Shown: in pieces, positions 43,915 to 57,054 of the stretch
Position numbering within the stretch: position 1 is the stretch's first letter
Layout: every line of letters begins with the position of its first letter
Assembly: GCA_963971305.1 (NCBI GenBank)
Contig: OZ020306.1
Span: 35,609,512-35,673,511 of the forward strand
Reading direction: 5' to 3'
DNA length: 64,000 nt
Source: Arcuatula senhousia
Taxonomy: Eukaryota > Mollusca > Bivalvia > Mytilida > Mytilidae
Made by a program: the position numbers and the translations under genes
The notes under the pieces: generated by a model
Told to the model about the DNA's origin: nothing
The model's input: the letters and a program-made list of their open reading frames with translations, nothing else
Databases searched by the model: none

Positions 43915-45845
43915 ACAACATGAAAAAAACGTCATTTTAGGGATCATCTGACAACTTCGATCCTATTAAGACTTTTGTAGAGCTTTATGAGCTGAACATT
44001 TAAGCAAGCAACAGCTTCTCTCTATCTGTTATATTTTTCGTTCCATAGGCCAAAAACATGAAAAAAATGCTATTTCTCAGCTTTTTTGGACCTTAACTCC
44101 TTTATGGGGTCATCTGACAACTTCGACTCAATTGAGACTTTTGCTGAAGCAATAGAGTGGCATCAGATTTCATCTATCTCTTATACTTTTTGATTTACAA
44201 GCCAAAAACAGTTGTCTGACCCCCTGGTCTATTTTTAGTAATGGGGGCCATGATGTTTGAACGGCAGTCACCATTTGCGCAATCTTGGTAGAGGACATCC
44301 CATAGATGAAGTGTGCAAAGTTTCAAAGCAATCACTTGAGTCGTTTTGGAGGAGAAGTTATTGTGGGAACAAACAACAGGAGCCTGAATCGCTCACCTGG
44401 TCTGAGTCAACCCTTAACATGTAAACACTTTTCTAGAGCTAAATGAGCTGAACACTAAAGCAAGCAACCGCTTTTCTCTATCTACTATAGTTTCATTCTA
44501 TAAGCTAAAAACATGAAAAAACATTATTTTAGGGGCCGTAACCCCTATAAGGAGTCATCTGACAACTTTGACCAAATGAAAACTTTTGTAGAGCTAAATG
44601 AACTGAACATTTAAGCAAGCAACAGCTTTTCTCTATCTGCTATAGTTTTCATTCACTTAGCCAAAAACATGAAAAAACGTTATTTTAGGGGCCATAACCC
44701 CTATAAGGAGTCATCTGACAACTTTGACCAAATGAAAACTTTTGTAGAGCTAAATGAACTGAACATTTAAGCAAGCAACAGCTTTTCTCTATCTGCTATA
44801 GTTTTCATTCAAAAGGCCAAAAACATGAAAAAACGTCATTTTACAGGGCGTTACCCCTATTAGGGGTCATCTGACAACTTGGATCCTATGGGGACTTTTG
44901 TAGAGCTTAATGGGCTGAAAATTTAAGCAAGCAACAGCTTCTCTCTATCTGCTATAGTTTTCATTCTATAGGCCAAAAACACTATTTTTCGCATTTAAGG
45001 GGCTGTAACCCCTATAAGGGGTCATCTGACAACTTCGTCTCTATGGACATATTTGTAGAGCTAAATGAGTTGAACATTTAAGCAAGCAACAGCTTTTCTC
45101 TATCTGCATTAGTTTTCATTCTACAGGCCAAAAACACTATTTTTGGCCTTTAAGGGGCTGTAACCCCTATAAGTGGTCATCTGACAACTTCCACTCAATG
45201 GACACTTTTGTAGAGCTAATTGGGCTGAACATTTAAGCAAGCAACAGTTTTTCTCTATCTGCAAAAGTTTTCATTCTTCAGGCGAAAAACACTATTTTTC
45301 ATATTTAAGGGGCTGTAACCCCTAGAAGGGGTCACCTGACAACTTCGACTCTATGGACACTTTTGTAGAGCTAATTGAGCTGAACATTTAAGCAAGCAAC
45401 AGCTTTCCTCTATCTGTAATAATTTTCATTTAAGAAGTCAAAAACATGAAAAAATGCTATTTTTCACCTTTAAGGGGCCGTAACTCCTATAAGGGGTCAT
45501 CTGAGAACTTCGACTCAATAAAAACTTTTGTAGAGCTTTTGATGCTGAAGCAGCAGCGTGGCATCAGATTTCATCTATCTCTTATACTTTTTGATTTACA
45601 AGCCAAAGACAGTAGTCTGACCCCCTGGTCTTTTTTTAGTAACGGTGGCCATGTTTTTTGACGGATCAAAAATTCAAATACAAATTTGGTGCAGAACACC
45701 CTAAGAATTATTCATACCAAGTTTCATTAAATTCTGTTCAGTAGTTTCAGAGAAGAAGATTTTTGAAAAATTGTTAACAGACGACGACGACGGACGCCAA
45801 GTGATGGTAATAGGTCACATGGACCTTCGGTCCGGGTTGGCTAAA
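43915..45845 (+). repeat. element C arrays, two fused copies
   Basis: An array without a left end (43915-44365) is followed by GAGCCTGAATCGCTCACCTG at 44383 and a run of 155-bp units. The end has the GACGACGACGGACGCCAAGT box and a decayed hairpin (GGACCTTCGGTCC) with GGCTAA. Confidence 0.7.
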
Positions 45846-45953
45846 AATCAAATTCATGAAATTTTGAGTTTCGGACCAATAACTTGAAAACGCTTCAAGG
45901 GATTCGAATGATATTTTGCACAGCTATTAAGTACAATAAAATACAGGTCAAAG

Positions 45954-46211
45954 TTTGGCTGTTTCTTTAAAAATTGATACATTTATCTGTTTGGTCATTG
46001 TTGTAATATTTTTTGGCAATATTCTTTTTTATCAAATTTAATATTCTACCGGTTTTCCAAGTTTTCTACTCCTAGCGTGTCTGATGAAGGTTAATCCAGA
46101 AAAGTGCTTCACACGCAGTGAAATTTTGCTTTTGTACATTTATTAAAATCATTTCAATATGTGGATCGTGTCTTTTTGGCACATATTCCATATTCTTTCG
46201 TTTTTAATATG
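45954..46211 (+). mobile_element. ~258-bp hammerhead-bearing unit, copy 2
   Basis: Same ends as the unit at 12549-12786. The related stretch at 51290-51350 lacks it (ATACAGGTTCGATTTCAAGC then ATGATCCAAAAC), so the flanks of this copy can be compared with an approximate empty site. Confidence 0.7.
46075..46116 (+). ncRNA. hammerhead ribozyme motif, copy 2
   Basis: GCGTGT (46075-46080), CTGATGA, AGGTTAATCCA, GAAA (46099-46102), AGTGCT (46103-46108), TC, ACACGC (46111-46116). Compared with copy 1 the only core-region change is AGCGCT to AGTGCT, which keeps stem III paired through a G-U wobble. All invariant core bases are kept. Confidence 0.65.
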
Positions 46212-46213
46212 AT

Positions 46214-48480
46214 CCAAAACAAGAGGCTCCCAAGAGCCTGAATCGCTCACCTGACTTAAATGCCTTTTTTTATATTTAAAGGGCCATAACTTAAATATAT
46301 GGGATTTTCTGACAACATCAATTAACTTAATGCATTAAAGTGTATAGTTCAATTAGCTGAAATTTTTAGCAATCAAAAGCTTTTTATTATTTTCTAGTTT
46401 TTCCAGCTATAAGGCATGAACAGTTATTTGGACATTTAAGGGACCATAACTCATATAAGGAGTCAATTTTGTAGATCATGGTGTGCTTAACAAAATGCAA
46501 TTTAATTTTCCCAAATATCTTTAATAGTTTTCAAGATATTCAGGTAAACAAGAGGCTCCCAGGAGCCTGAATTGCTCACCTGACATATAGTTTTTAAGAT
46601 ATTGAGCTAAATAGGTGCAACATTAGCAAAAAATTCACAATAAGGGCAATAACTCCTACATGGGTTGTTGGATCTTCAAAATTTCAGAGCTGGTAGATCT
46701 TGAGGTGCTGATCACTTTTGTCTGCAATCAAAATTTAAATATCTGTCACCGTTTTTGAGTTATTTGCAAAAAACTGCAATTTTCCCCTATGTTTTATTTT
46801 AGCCGCAGGGGCCATGTTTTATGACTGATCAAAAATCCCCACATCAGTTCTATACACCTAATGCTGATAAACATGAATATGTCCAAAAGACATAATGCCC
46901 AATCTCGCAACATTTATTTTTCTGCAGTCACTAAAGCATCACCAGGTGCACCTACCATACCAATATGGTTGCTATGGCACTTGTTAGTAGTAGGAATGGA
47001 CTTTAACCATTCATCTATAAGTAGTCATTCATGCAAAAAATATAAGTCACAGTCAGCATCCAAAGTATGCATTGTGCTTAGCATCACTAGGTGTACCTAC
47101 CATACCAATATCGTTGATGTGGCACATGTCAGTAAGTGGGAATGGACTTTAACCATTATTCTGAAAGAATTCATCCATGCGGAAATGTTGGTCACAGTCA
47201 GCATCCGAAGCATGCATTATGCTTAGCATCACTAGGTGCAACTACCATACCAATATGGTTGCTATGGCACTTGTCAGTAAGAACCATTCTTCAATAAGTG
47301 GTCATTCATGCGGAAAATATAGGTCACAGCCAGCATCCGAAGCATGCATTGTGCTGAGCATCACCAGGTGCACCTACCATACAAATATGGTTGATGTGCC
47401 ATTTGTCAGCCATGGCGGTCATGTTTTTTAACGAACAAGAGGCTCCCAGGAGCCTGAATCGCTCACCTGAATTACACAGATACACATATTTTGTAGATAT
47501 TATTGTGCTTTACCATATTAAATTTAAATTTTTGAAAGATCTTGTATAGCTTTGAAGATATTGGGCTAAATAAGTGCAAAATTTGAAGAAAAAAAAAGCG
47601 CAATAACTCTCACATCAGCGGTCGGATCTTTTTCAAAATTTCAGGACAGGTAGATCCTAATATGCTGATCACTTTTGATTACTGCACAATTTTGATATCC
47701 TTAACCATTTTTTTTTTATTAGCAAAAAACTACAATTTACCCTATGTTATATTTTTAGCCATGGCGGCCATGTTTTTTGACGAATCAAAAATCTGAATGA
47801 CAGAATTGTAGCATATATGCTAGTAAACAGGTGTGCCAAGTTTAAATGCAGTTGGTTTTATGGTGTCAGACAAGTTAATCTTTGAAATTCAGGGAAAAAG
47901 TAATGAAAAATGGTAAATTTTGACGTTTTAAGAGCAATAACTCCTAAAAGGAATGGTCCTACAGCTTTGACCTAATGACATGAAATGAAGATCTTGATGT
48001 GCTTAATTGTATGCAATTTTGAATTTTTGAAATATCTTGTATAGTTTTCAAGATATAGGGCTAAATATGTGCAAAATTTTTGAAAATCCAGAAAAAGGGT
48101 AATAACTTCTACATCGGTTGTTGGATCTTTTTGAAAATTTTGGGCAGGTAGATCTTGAGGTGCTGATCACTTTTATCCATGCCAGAATTTTAATATCTGT
48201 TACCGTTTTTGAGTTATTTGCAAAAAAACTGCAATTTACCCCTATGTTCTATTTTTAGCCACGGCGGCCATGTTTTTTGACGAATCAAAAATCTGAACGA
48301 TAAATTTGTAAAGGACATACTATAGAACAATCTTACCAAGTTTGGTAACATTTGGCCTGGGGGTTTCAGAGGAGAAGATTTTTGAAAAATTGTTTACAGA
48401 CGACGACGACAGACGACGACGACGACGGACGCCAAGTGATGGTAATAGCTCACCTGGACCTTGAGCTTATAAAAAATCCA
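46214..48480 (+). repeat. element C copies with three left ends
   Basis: Left-end palindromes at about 46217, 46551 and 47435 (GAGGCTCCCAGGAGCCTGAA). 46860-47420 carries units of about 146 bp with CACTAGGTGCACCTACCATA and GGACTTTAACCATT. The last copy ends at 48400-48475 in a CGACGACGG tract and a truncated hairpin. Confidence 0.7.
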
Positions 48481-48837
48481 AACGACATTTTGAAGCACAG
48501 ATTTCAATTAACAACTGTACAAAGTTTGGTTGCAATTGGACCTATGGTGTCAGAAGAGTTAACACTTGAAAAAAGCTTACGGACGGACGACGGACGCAAA
48601 GTGACGGCAATAGCACAAACATGAAAAAAACACTTATTTTTTACCTTTAAGGGTTGTTACTTCTATAAGGCATCATTTGTCAACTTGGACCAAATGGAGA
48701 CTTTTGAAAAACTTTTGATGCTGAAGCAGTAGGGTAGCATCAGATTTCATCTATCTCTTATACTTTTTGATTTCAAGCCAAAAACAGAAGTCTGACCCCC
48801 CGGTCTATTTTAGTAATGGCAGCCATGTTTTTTTTTT
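48480..48837 (+). repeat. element C fragments
   Basis: Short pieces of the 3' module (ACGGACGGACGACGGACGCA, then GATGCTGAAGCAGTAGGGTAG). Confidence 0.55.
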
Positions 48838-50560
48838 GACGGATCAAAAATCTAAACACATGTTTGGTGCAGGACACCCTAAGGATCATTCATACCAAGT
48901 TTTATTAAATTCTTTTAAGTAGTTTCAGAGGAGACGATTTTTGAAAAATTGTTTACGGACGACAGACGTCAACGACGACAACAGAGGACGACAACGTCGA
49001 CAGACGCCAAGTGATGGCAATAACTCACAATGACCTTCGGAAAATTAAATATAGAATTAAAAGTTACTGAGACGAACAAAATAATAAATGCTTAGATCTT
49101 ATTGGTTTTCTTTCTGAATAAATGTGACTATATAGACCAGGGATACATCTATGAAATGCACAACCTCAAAATGCAAAGCTTCTAGTATCAAAAGTGAATG
49201 TTCTATTATTTTTAAGTCAAACTTTACCCACACTGGCAAAGTGGATATACATGTACGAAATCCTGTTATACTGCAGAGGCAGATTTCATATCTCTATAAA
49301 ATAATTAAAAGAATATACAGAATTTTATAACATTTACCTGTATTTACCTATATATTGTCCAATTAAGCTTTAACCCAAACGACAACTGCTATTAGCCCAA
49401 ATGTAATATTTTTTTTTAGTTCAAACGTGAATCCCCCTTTTAATGCACAAGTCATACACAACAGGGTTTTCCAGTTTAATGGGGGAGGGCACAGGAGTAT
49501 TTGGAGGAAACAACCGACACCTTAATAGGGAATTATCTAGTGACTGATTATACTAAATTTCGCTATGTTTGCAGTCAATGAAAATTAAAACTCAAGAAAA
49601 TAGTACACCCGAACATGCAATGATCATATGTAAAATCAAAGTATGATCATTGAAAAATGAAACAAGAGGCTCCAAGGAGCATGAATTGCTCACCTGGTCT
49701 TGATGTCAACCCTTTGAAGACTTTTGTATAGCTTAATGAGCTGAATGTTTAAGCAAGAAAAAGTCTTTTCCTTAACTGCAAAAGTTTTATTCTATGAGCA
49801 AAAAACATTATTTTTTCACCCATAAAGGACAATGACCCCTTTAAGGGATCATCTGCCCAAAACATGAAAACGTTGATTTAGGGGATGTAACCCCTATAAG
49901 GGATCATCTGACAACTTCGACCTATGAATGCTTTTGTTGAGCTAAATGTGCTGAACATTTATGAATGCAACAACAATAGTTTTCATGCTATAGGCCAAAA
50001 ACACTATTTTTGGGCTTTAAGGGGCTGTTACCCCTTCAAGGGGTCATCTGACAACTTCGACCTTATGAATGCTTTTGAAGAGCTAAATGAGCTAAACATT
50101 TAAGCAAGCAACAGCTTTTCTCTATCTGCAATAGCTTTCATTCTATAGGCCAAACCCAATACTTTTTGCCTTTGAGGAGCTGAAACCCCTATACGGGGTC
50201 ATCTGACAGCTTCAACCCTATGAAAAAACACTATTTTTCGCCTTTAAGGGGCTGCAACCCCTATAAGGGGTCATCTGACAACTTCGGCCCTATGAAGACT
50301 TTTGTAGAGCTAAATGAGCTGAACATTGAAGCAAGCAACAGCTTTTCTCTATCTGCAATAGTTTTCATTCTATAAGCCAAAAACATGAACAAACGCTATT
50401 TTTCACCTTTAAGGGGCTGTTACCCCTATAAGGGATCATCTGACAACTTCGCCCAAATCAGATCTTTTGATGCTGAAGCAGTTTGGTGGCATCAAGTTTT
50501 TCTATTTCTTATACTTTTTGATTTACAAGCCAAAAACAGTAGTCCGACCCCCTGGTCTAT
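48838..50560 (+). repeat. segmental duplication, copy 2
   Basis: Collinear with 39515-41290 about 9.3 kb away, differing by substitutions and small gaps. After 50560 the two diverge: copy 1 goes into the GTTTGGTGCAGGACACC module, copy 2 into the CGGCAGTCATCATTTG module. Confidence 0.85.
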
Positions 50561-50579
50561 TTTTAGTAATGGGGCCATG

Positions 50580-50940
50580 TTGTTTGAGCGGCAGTCATCA
50601 TTTGTGCAATCTTGGTAGAGGACATCCCATAGATGAAGTGTGCAAAGTTTCAAAGCAATCCCTTGAGTCGTTTTGGAGAAGTTATTGTGGGAACAAACAA
50701 AAAAGCGGCATTTTTACCCCTTTTTGGCCCCCAATTTCTAAACGAAAAAAGGGGGAACCCACAAAAACAATCCCATCCATCCTTTCATGGTAAGGAACAT
50801 CATTAGCAAATATCATAGCAATCGGATAACTAGAACTTAAGTTATTGTGGGAACACTAAAATTCTGGACAACGACGCAGACGACGACGACGACAGCATCA
50901 TACCATTATACGTCCGCAAATTTTTTGCAGTCGTATAAAA
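50580..50940 (+). repeat. alternative 3' end of the dispersed elements
   Basis: Shares GCGGCAGTCA and GAGGACATCCCATAGATGAA with 44.26-44.36 kb. It ends with a GACGACGACGACGACAG tract and the hairpin TATACGTCCGCAAA / TTTGCAGTCGTATA (50908-50938) instead of the GAGCTAA end. Confidence 0.6.
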
Positions 50941-51009
50941 ATTGATAGGCTTACAGTAAACAGGAATACCATTTTTAAAAAAAATTTTAGGGGGGGGGGT
51001 GTGTACTTT

Positions 51010-51345
51010 TTATACCCGCCACACGAAGTGGTAAGGTATTATGTTAAACCCTCAGTTCTTTTCGGTGTCTGTCCTTCCGTATGTCTGCCGAAGGTTACCG
51101 ACCAAAAATGCGTCAAAGGATTTGAATGATATTTTGCACAGCTGTTTAGTAACAATAAAATACAGGTCAAGTATGATTTCAAGCATGATCCGAAAAATAG
51201 TTTTCGAGATAGGCAACTTTGAAAAAAATCAAATTCATGAAATTTTGAGTTATGGACAAATAACTTGAAAACGCTTCAAGGGATTCGAATGATATTTTAC
51301 ACAGCTATTAAGTACAATAAAATACAGGTTCGATTTCAAGCATGA
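51010..51345 (+). repeat. dispersed repeat D (AACTTGAAAACGCTTCAAGG)
   Basis: Two tandem versions of TTCGAATGATATTTTGCACAG with AGTACAATAAAATACAGGT; relatives at 45850-45950 and 57300-57450. Confidence 0.6.
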
Positions 51346-51775
51346 TCCAAAACAAGAGGCTCCTACGAGCCTAAATCACTCACCTGACTTAAATGCCTTT
51401 TTTACATTTAAAGGGCCATAACTTAAATACATGGGATCTTCTGACAACATCAATTAACTTAATGCATTAAAGTGTATAGTTCAATTAGCTGAAAATTTTA
51501 GCAATCAAAAGCTTTTTATTATTTTCTAGTTTTTCCAGCTATAAGGCATGAACAGTTATTTGGACATTTAAGGGACCATAACTCATATAAGGAGTCAATT
51601 TTGTAGATCATGATGTGCTTAACAAAATGCAATTTAATTTTCCCAAATATCTTTAATAGTTTTCAAGATATTGAGGTAAACAAGAGGCTCCCAGGAACCT
51701 GAATTGCTCACCTGACATATAGTTTTTAAGATATGAGCTAAATAGGTGCAAAATTAGCAAAAGAAATCACAATAA
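51346..51775 (+). repeat. element C left-end copies
   Basis: Left ends at about 51355 and 51683; collinear with 46205-46600. Confidence 0.65.
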
Positions 51776-54700
51776 GGGCAATAACTCCTACATGGGTTGT
51801 TGGATCTTCTTCAAAATTTCAGAGCTGGTAGATCTTGAGGTGCTAATAACTTTTGTCTGCAATCAAAATTTAAATATCTGTCACTATTTTTTAGTTATTT
51901 GCAAAAAATTGCAATTTTCCCCTATGTTCTATTTTTGGCCACAGGGGCCATGTTTTATGACTGATCAAAAATCCCCACATCAGTTCTATACACCTAATGC
52001 TGATAAACAAGAATATGTCCAAAAGACATAATGAACCATCTCGCACCATTTATTTTTTCTGCAATCACTTAAGCATCCCTAGGTGCACCTACCATACCAA
52101 TATGGTTGCTATGGCACTTGTTAGTAAGAAGGAATGGACTTTAACCATTCATCTATAAGAAGTCATTCATGCAGAAAATATAAGTCAGTCAGCATCATAC
52201 GAATGCATTGTGCTAAGCATCACTAGGTGCACCTACCATACCAATATTGTTGATGTGGCACATGTCAGTAAATGGGAAAGGACTTTAACCATTATTCTGT
52301 AAGAGTTCATTTATGGGGAAAATATAGGTCACATCCAGCTTCCGAAGTATGTCTTGTGCTAAGCATCACTAGGTGCACATACCATCCTTATATGGTTGCT
52401 GTGGCACTTGTCAGTAAGTGGGAATTGACTTTAACCATTATTCTGAAAGAATTCATCCATGCGGAAAATGTTGGTCACAGTCAGCATCCGAAGCATGCAT
52501 TATGCTTAGAATCACTACGTGCAACTACCATACCAATATGGTTGCTATGGCACTTGTCAGTAAGAAGGAATGGACTTTAACCATTCTTCAACTAGATAAT
52601 GTGTCTATGAGCCACAGGATGGCCCTCCCGTTCTTGACCAAAGTCATTGATCCTCAATGTGAATTTACTGGGATATGGACCATTACCAAGAAATTAATTA
52701 AAAGTGTTCATGTGTAAAATATAGGTCACTGTGACCTTATTTCTGGTGGGTGGTGCCATGTTACCTAGACTCATCAAGTAGTGAAATATTATTGACCCCT
52801 AACATGTAGTATTCAAGATATGGACCTGAACCAAGAACTTAACCAAAGTCATTCATGCGTAAAATATAGGTCACAGTGACCTAATTTCTAGTGGGTGGTG
52901 TCACCTTACCTAAGACACATCTAGTAGTGAAATATCATTGACCTCCAACATCTAGTATCCAAGTTATGGACCTTAACCAAGAACTTAACCGAAGTCATTC
53001 ATGCATAAAATATAGGTCACAGTGACCTAATTTTTATTGGGTGGTGTCATGTTACCCAAGACACATCTAGTGGTGAAATACCATTGACCATCAACATGTA
53101 GTATCTGAGATATGGACCTTAACCAAGAACTTAACCAAAGTCATTCATGCGTAAAATATAGGTCACAGTGACCTAATATCTAGTGGGTGGTGTCACCTTA
53201 CCTAAGACACATCTAGTAGTGAAATATCATTGACCCCCAATATCTAGTATCCAAGTTATGGACCTTAACCAAGAACTTAACCGAAGTCGTTCATGCATAA
53301 AATATAGGTCACAGTGACCTAATTTCTAGTGGGTGGTGTAGCCCTACCCAAGACCCATCTGGTGGTGAAATATCATTGACCCACAACATCTAGTATCCGA
53401 GTAATGGACCTTAACCAAGAACTTAACCAAAGTGTTACGGACGGACGTACGGACGTACGGACGGACGGACGGACGGACGGACGGACGGACAAGGGTAAAA
53501 CTATATGTCCGATCCACTTACATGGTCGGGCCATAATAAGTGGTCATTCATGCGGAAAATATAGGTCACAGCCAGCATCCAAAGCATGCATTGATGTGGC
53601 ATTTGTCAGTAAGTGGGAATTCGGAAATATGGGATTTGGGATGGACAAACCGGCGGACGGACGGACAGATGAGCAGACGGAAGCACAAACAGACCCAAAC
53701 ACTATAAGCCCCTCTACTTTCGTAGATGGGGCATTACAACTATACCAAGTTTGGTTCAAATCAGACTTAAAGTTAATGTTTTTATGTAATGAGGAAATGC
53801 TGTGAAAATGCTCAATTTTGACGTTCTAAGGGCAATGCCTCCTTAAAAGAAATGACCTACGTTGACCCTATTACATATTTTGTAGATCTTGATGTGCTTA
53901 ACAACATGCATAACATGCATAAATTTCTCAAATATCTTGTTTAGTTTTCAAGATATTAAGCTAAACAGATGCAAAATTTGCAAAAATTCCACAAAAAGGG
54001 CAATAACTCCTACATAGTTTGTTGGATTTTCTTCAAAATTTGAGGGTAGGTAGATCTTGAGGTGCTGATCACTAATATCCAGCTAGAATTTTGATATCTG
54101 TAGCAGTTTTTAAGTTAACTGCATTTTACCCCTATGTTCTATTTTTAGCCATGGCGGCCATGTTTTACAATGAATCTAAAATCCCCATATCAGTTCAAAG
54201 CACCAAATGCTAATGAACAACCATACCAAATTTGGTTGCAAACAGACTTATGGTGTCATAGGAGTTAACGTTTAAAAATGTTTACGGACGACGGTCAGAC
54301 AACGGACGCCAAGTGATGACAAAAGCTTACCTGACCCTTTGGCTCAGGTGAGCTAAAAAGTGCAACTTTTTGAAAAAAAAATCCCCAAAAAGGGCAATAA
54401 CTCCTTCATGGGTTGCTGGATCGTCTTCATAATTTCAGGGAAGTTAGATCTTGAGGTGCTGATAACTTTAATCCATGCAAGAACTTTGATATCTGTGACC
54501 ATTTTTGAGTTATTTGCAAAAAACTACAATTTATCCTTATGTTCTATTTTTAGCCATAGGGGCCATGCTTTTTGTCGAGTCAAAAATCCAAATGGTAATT
54601 ATTAAGCACATATGCAAATAAACAACTGTACCAAGTTTAGTTGCATTTGAACTATTGGTGTCAGAGGAGTTAATGTTTCAATGTAATGGGGAAATGCTGT

Positions 54701-54891
54701 GAAAATGGTCAATTTTGACGTTCTAAGGGGAATAACTCCTTAAAAGAAAGGTTATACAACTTTGACCCTATTACAGATTTTAAAGATCTTGATGTACTTA
54801 ACAACATGCAATTTAACTTTCTCAAATATCTTTAATATTTTTTCAAGATATTGTGGCTAAAAATTGTGATTTTTGGAAAAATCTGGGAAAA
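51776..54891 (+). repeat. 2.17-kb tandem duplication, unit 1 (interrupted)
   Basis: Collinear with 54892-57054 except for a 945-bp insertion at 52592-53536. Both boundaries lie in AAGGGCAATAACTCCTACAT, an internal repeat, consistent with unequal exchange. Confidence 0.85.
52592..53536 (+). mobile_element. element with 146-bp tandem array, copy 2, with an empty-site control
   Basis: In the other duplication unit the site is CCATTCTTCAATAAGTGGTC (about 55697-55716). Here CTTCAA is followed by CTAGATAATGTGTCTATGAG and, 945 bp later, GGTCGGGCCATAA is followed by TAAGTGGTC. The ends agree with copy 1 at 34749-35719. Inside are 146-bp units and a (GACG)n tract at 53436-53492. Confidence 0.9.
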
Positions 54892-57054
54892 GGGCAATAA
54901 CTCCTACATGGGTTGTTGGATCTTCTTCAAAATTTCAGAGCTGGTAGATCTTGAGGTGCTAATAACTTTTGTCTGCAATCAAAATCAATATCTGTCACTA
55001 TTTTTTAGTTATTTGCAAAAAACTGCAATTTTCTCCTATGTTCTATTTTTAGCCACAGGGGTCATGTTTTATGACTGATAAAAAATCCCCACATCAGTTC
55101 TATACACCTAATGCTGATAAACAAGAATATGTCCAAAAGACATAATGACCCATCTCGCACCATTTATTTTTTCTGCAATCACTAAAGCATCCCTAGGTGC
55201 ACCTACCATACCAATATGGTTGCTATGGCACTTGTTAGTAAGAAGGAATGGACTTTAACCATTCATCTATAAGAAGTCATTCATGCAGAAAATATAAGTC
55301 AGTCAGCATCATAGGAATGTATTGTGCTTAGCATCACTAGGTGCACCTACCATACCAATATTGTTGATGTGGCACATGTCAGTAAATGGGAAAGGACTTT
55401 AACCATTATTCTGTAAGAGTTCATTTATGGGGAAAATATAGGTCACATCCAGCTTCTGAAGTATTTCTTGTGCTAAGCATCACTAGGTGCACATACCATC
55501 CTTATATGGTTGCTGTGGCACTTGTCAGTAAGTGGGAATTGACTTTAACCATTATTCTGAAAGAATTCATCCATGTGGAAAATGTTGGTCACAGTCAGCA
55601 TCCGAAGCATGCATTATGCTTAGCATCACTACGTGCAACTACCATACCAATATGGTTGCTATGGCACTTGTCAGTAAGAAGGAATGGACTTTAACCATTC
55701 TTCAATAAGTGGTCATTCATGCGGAAAATATAGGTCACAGCCAGCATCCAAAGCATGCATTGATGTGGCATTTGTCAGTAAGTGGGAATTCGGAAATATG
55801 GGATTTGGGATGGACAAACCGGCGGACGGACGGACAGATGAACAGACGGAAGCACAAACAGACCCAAACACTATAAGCCCCTCTACTTTCGTAGATGGGG
55901 CATTACAACTATACCAAGTTTGGTTCAAATCAGACTTAAAGTTAATGTTTTTATGTAATGAGGAAATGCTGTGAAAATGCTCAATTTTGACGTTCTAAGG
56001 GCAATGCCTCCTTAAAAGAAATGACCTACATTGACCCTATTACATATTTTGTAGATCTTGATGTGCTTAACAACATGCATAACATGCATAAATTTCTCAA
56101 ATATCTTGTTTAGTTTTCAAGATATTGAGCTAAACAGATGCAAAATTTGCAAAAATTCCACAAAAGGGGCAATAACTCCTACATAGGTTGTTGGATTTTC
56201 TTCAAAATTTCAGGGTAGGTAGATCTTGAGGTGCTGATCACTAATATCCAGCTAGAATTTTGATATCTGTAGCAGTTTTTAAGTTAACTGCATTTTACCC
56301 CTATGTTCTATTTTTAGCCATGGCGGCCATGTTTTACAATGAATCTAAAATCCCCATATCAGTTCAAAGCACCAAATGCTAATGAACAACCATACCAAAT
56401 TTGGTTGCAAACAGACTTATGGTGTCATAGGAGTTAACGTTTAAAAATGTTTACGGACGACGGTCAGACCACGGACGCCAAGTGATGACAAAAGCTTACC
56501 TGACCCTTTGGCTCAGGTGAGCTAAAAAGTGCAACTTTTTGAAAAAAAAATCCCCCAAAAGGGCAATAACTCCTTCATGGGTTGCTGGATCGTCTTCATA
56601 ATTTCAGGGAAGTTAGATCTTGAGGTGCTGATAACTTTAATCCATGCAAGAACTTTGATATCTGTGACCATTTTTGAGTTATTTGCAAAAAACTACAATT
56701 TACCCCTATGATCTATTTTTAGCCATGGGGGCCATGTTTTTTGTCGAGTCAAAAATCCAAATAGTAATTTTGAAGCACATATGCAAATAAACAACTGTAC
56801 CAAGTTTAGTTGCATTTGGACTATTGGTGTCAGAGGAGTTATGTTTCAATGTAATGGGGAAATGCTGTGAAAATGGTCAATTTTGATGTTCTAAGGGGAA
56901 TAACTCCTTAAAAGAAAGGTTATACAACTTTGACCCTATTACAGATTTTGTAGATCTTGATGTACTTAACAACATGCAATTTAAATTTCTCAAATATCTT
57001 TAATATTTTTTCAAAAATTGTGATTTTTGGAAAAATCTGGGAAAAGGGCAATAA
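54892..57054 (+). repeat. 2.17-kb tandem duplication, unit 2 (uninterrupted)
   Basis: Very close to unit 1, including the GGACGGACGGACAGATGA tract, the CTCTACTTTCGTAGATGGGGC hairpin (shown as parts CTCTAC / GTAGATGGGGC) and the 3' module ending TTTGGCTCAGGTGAGCTAA at about 56507-56525. Confidence 0.85.

Noticed and set aside
46861..47431. Long open frames of 84-133 codons in the 46.8-56 kb cluster (for example 46861-47226, 53404-53805, 55386-55974)
   Set aside because: They are translations of the tandem dispersed repeats; the same peptide recurs because the DNA repeats, and units of 146 bp do not keep the frame between repeats.
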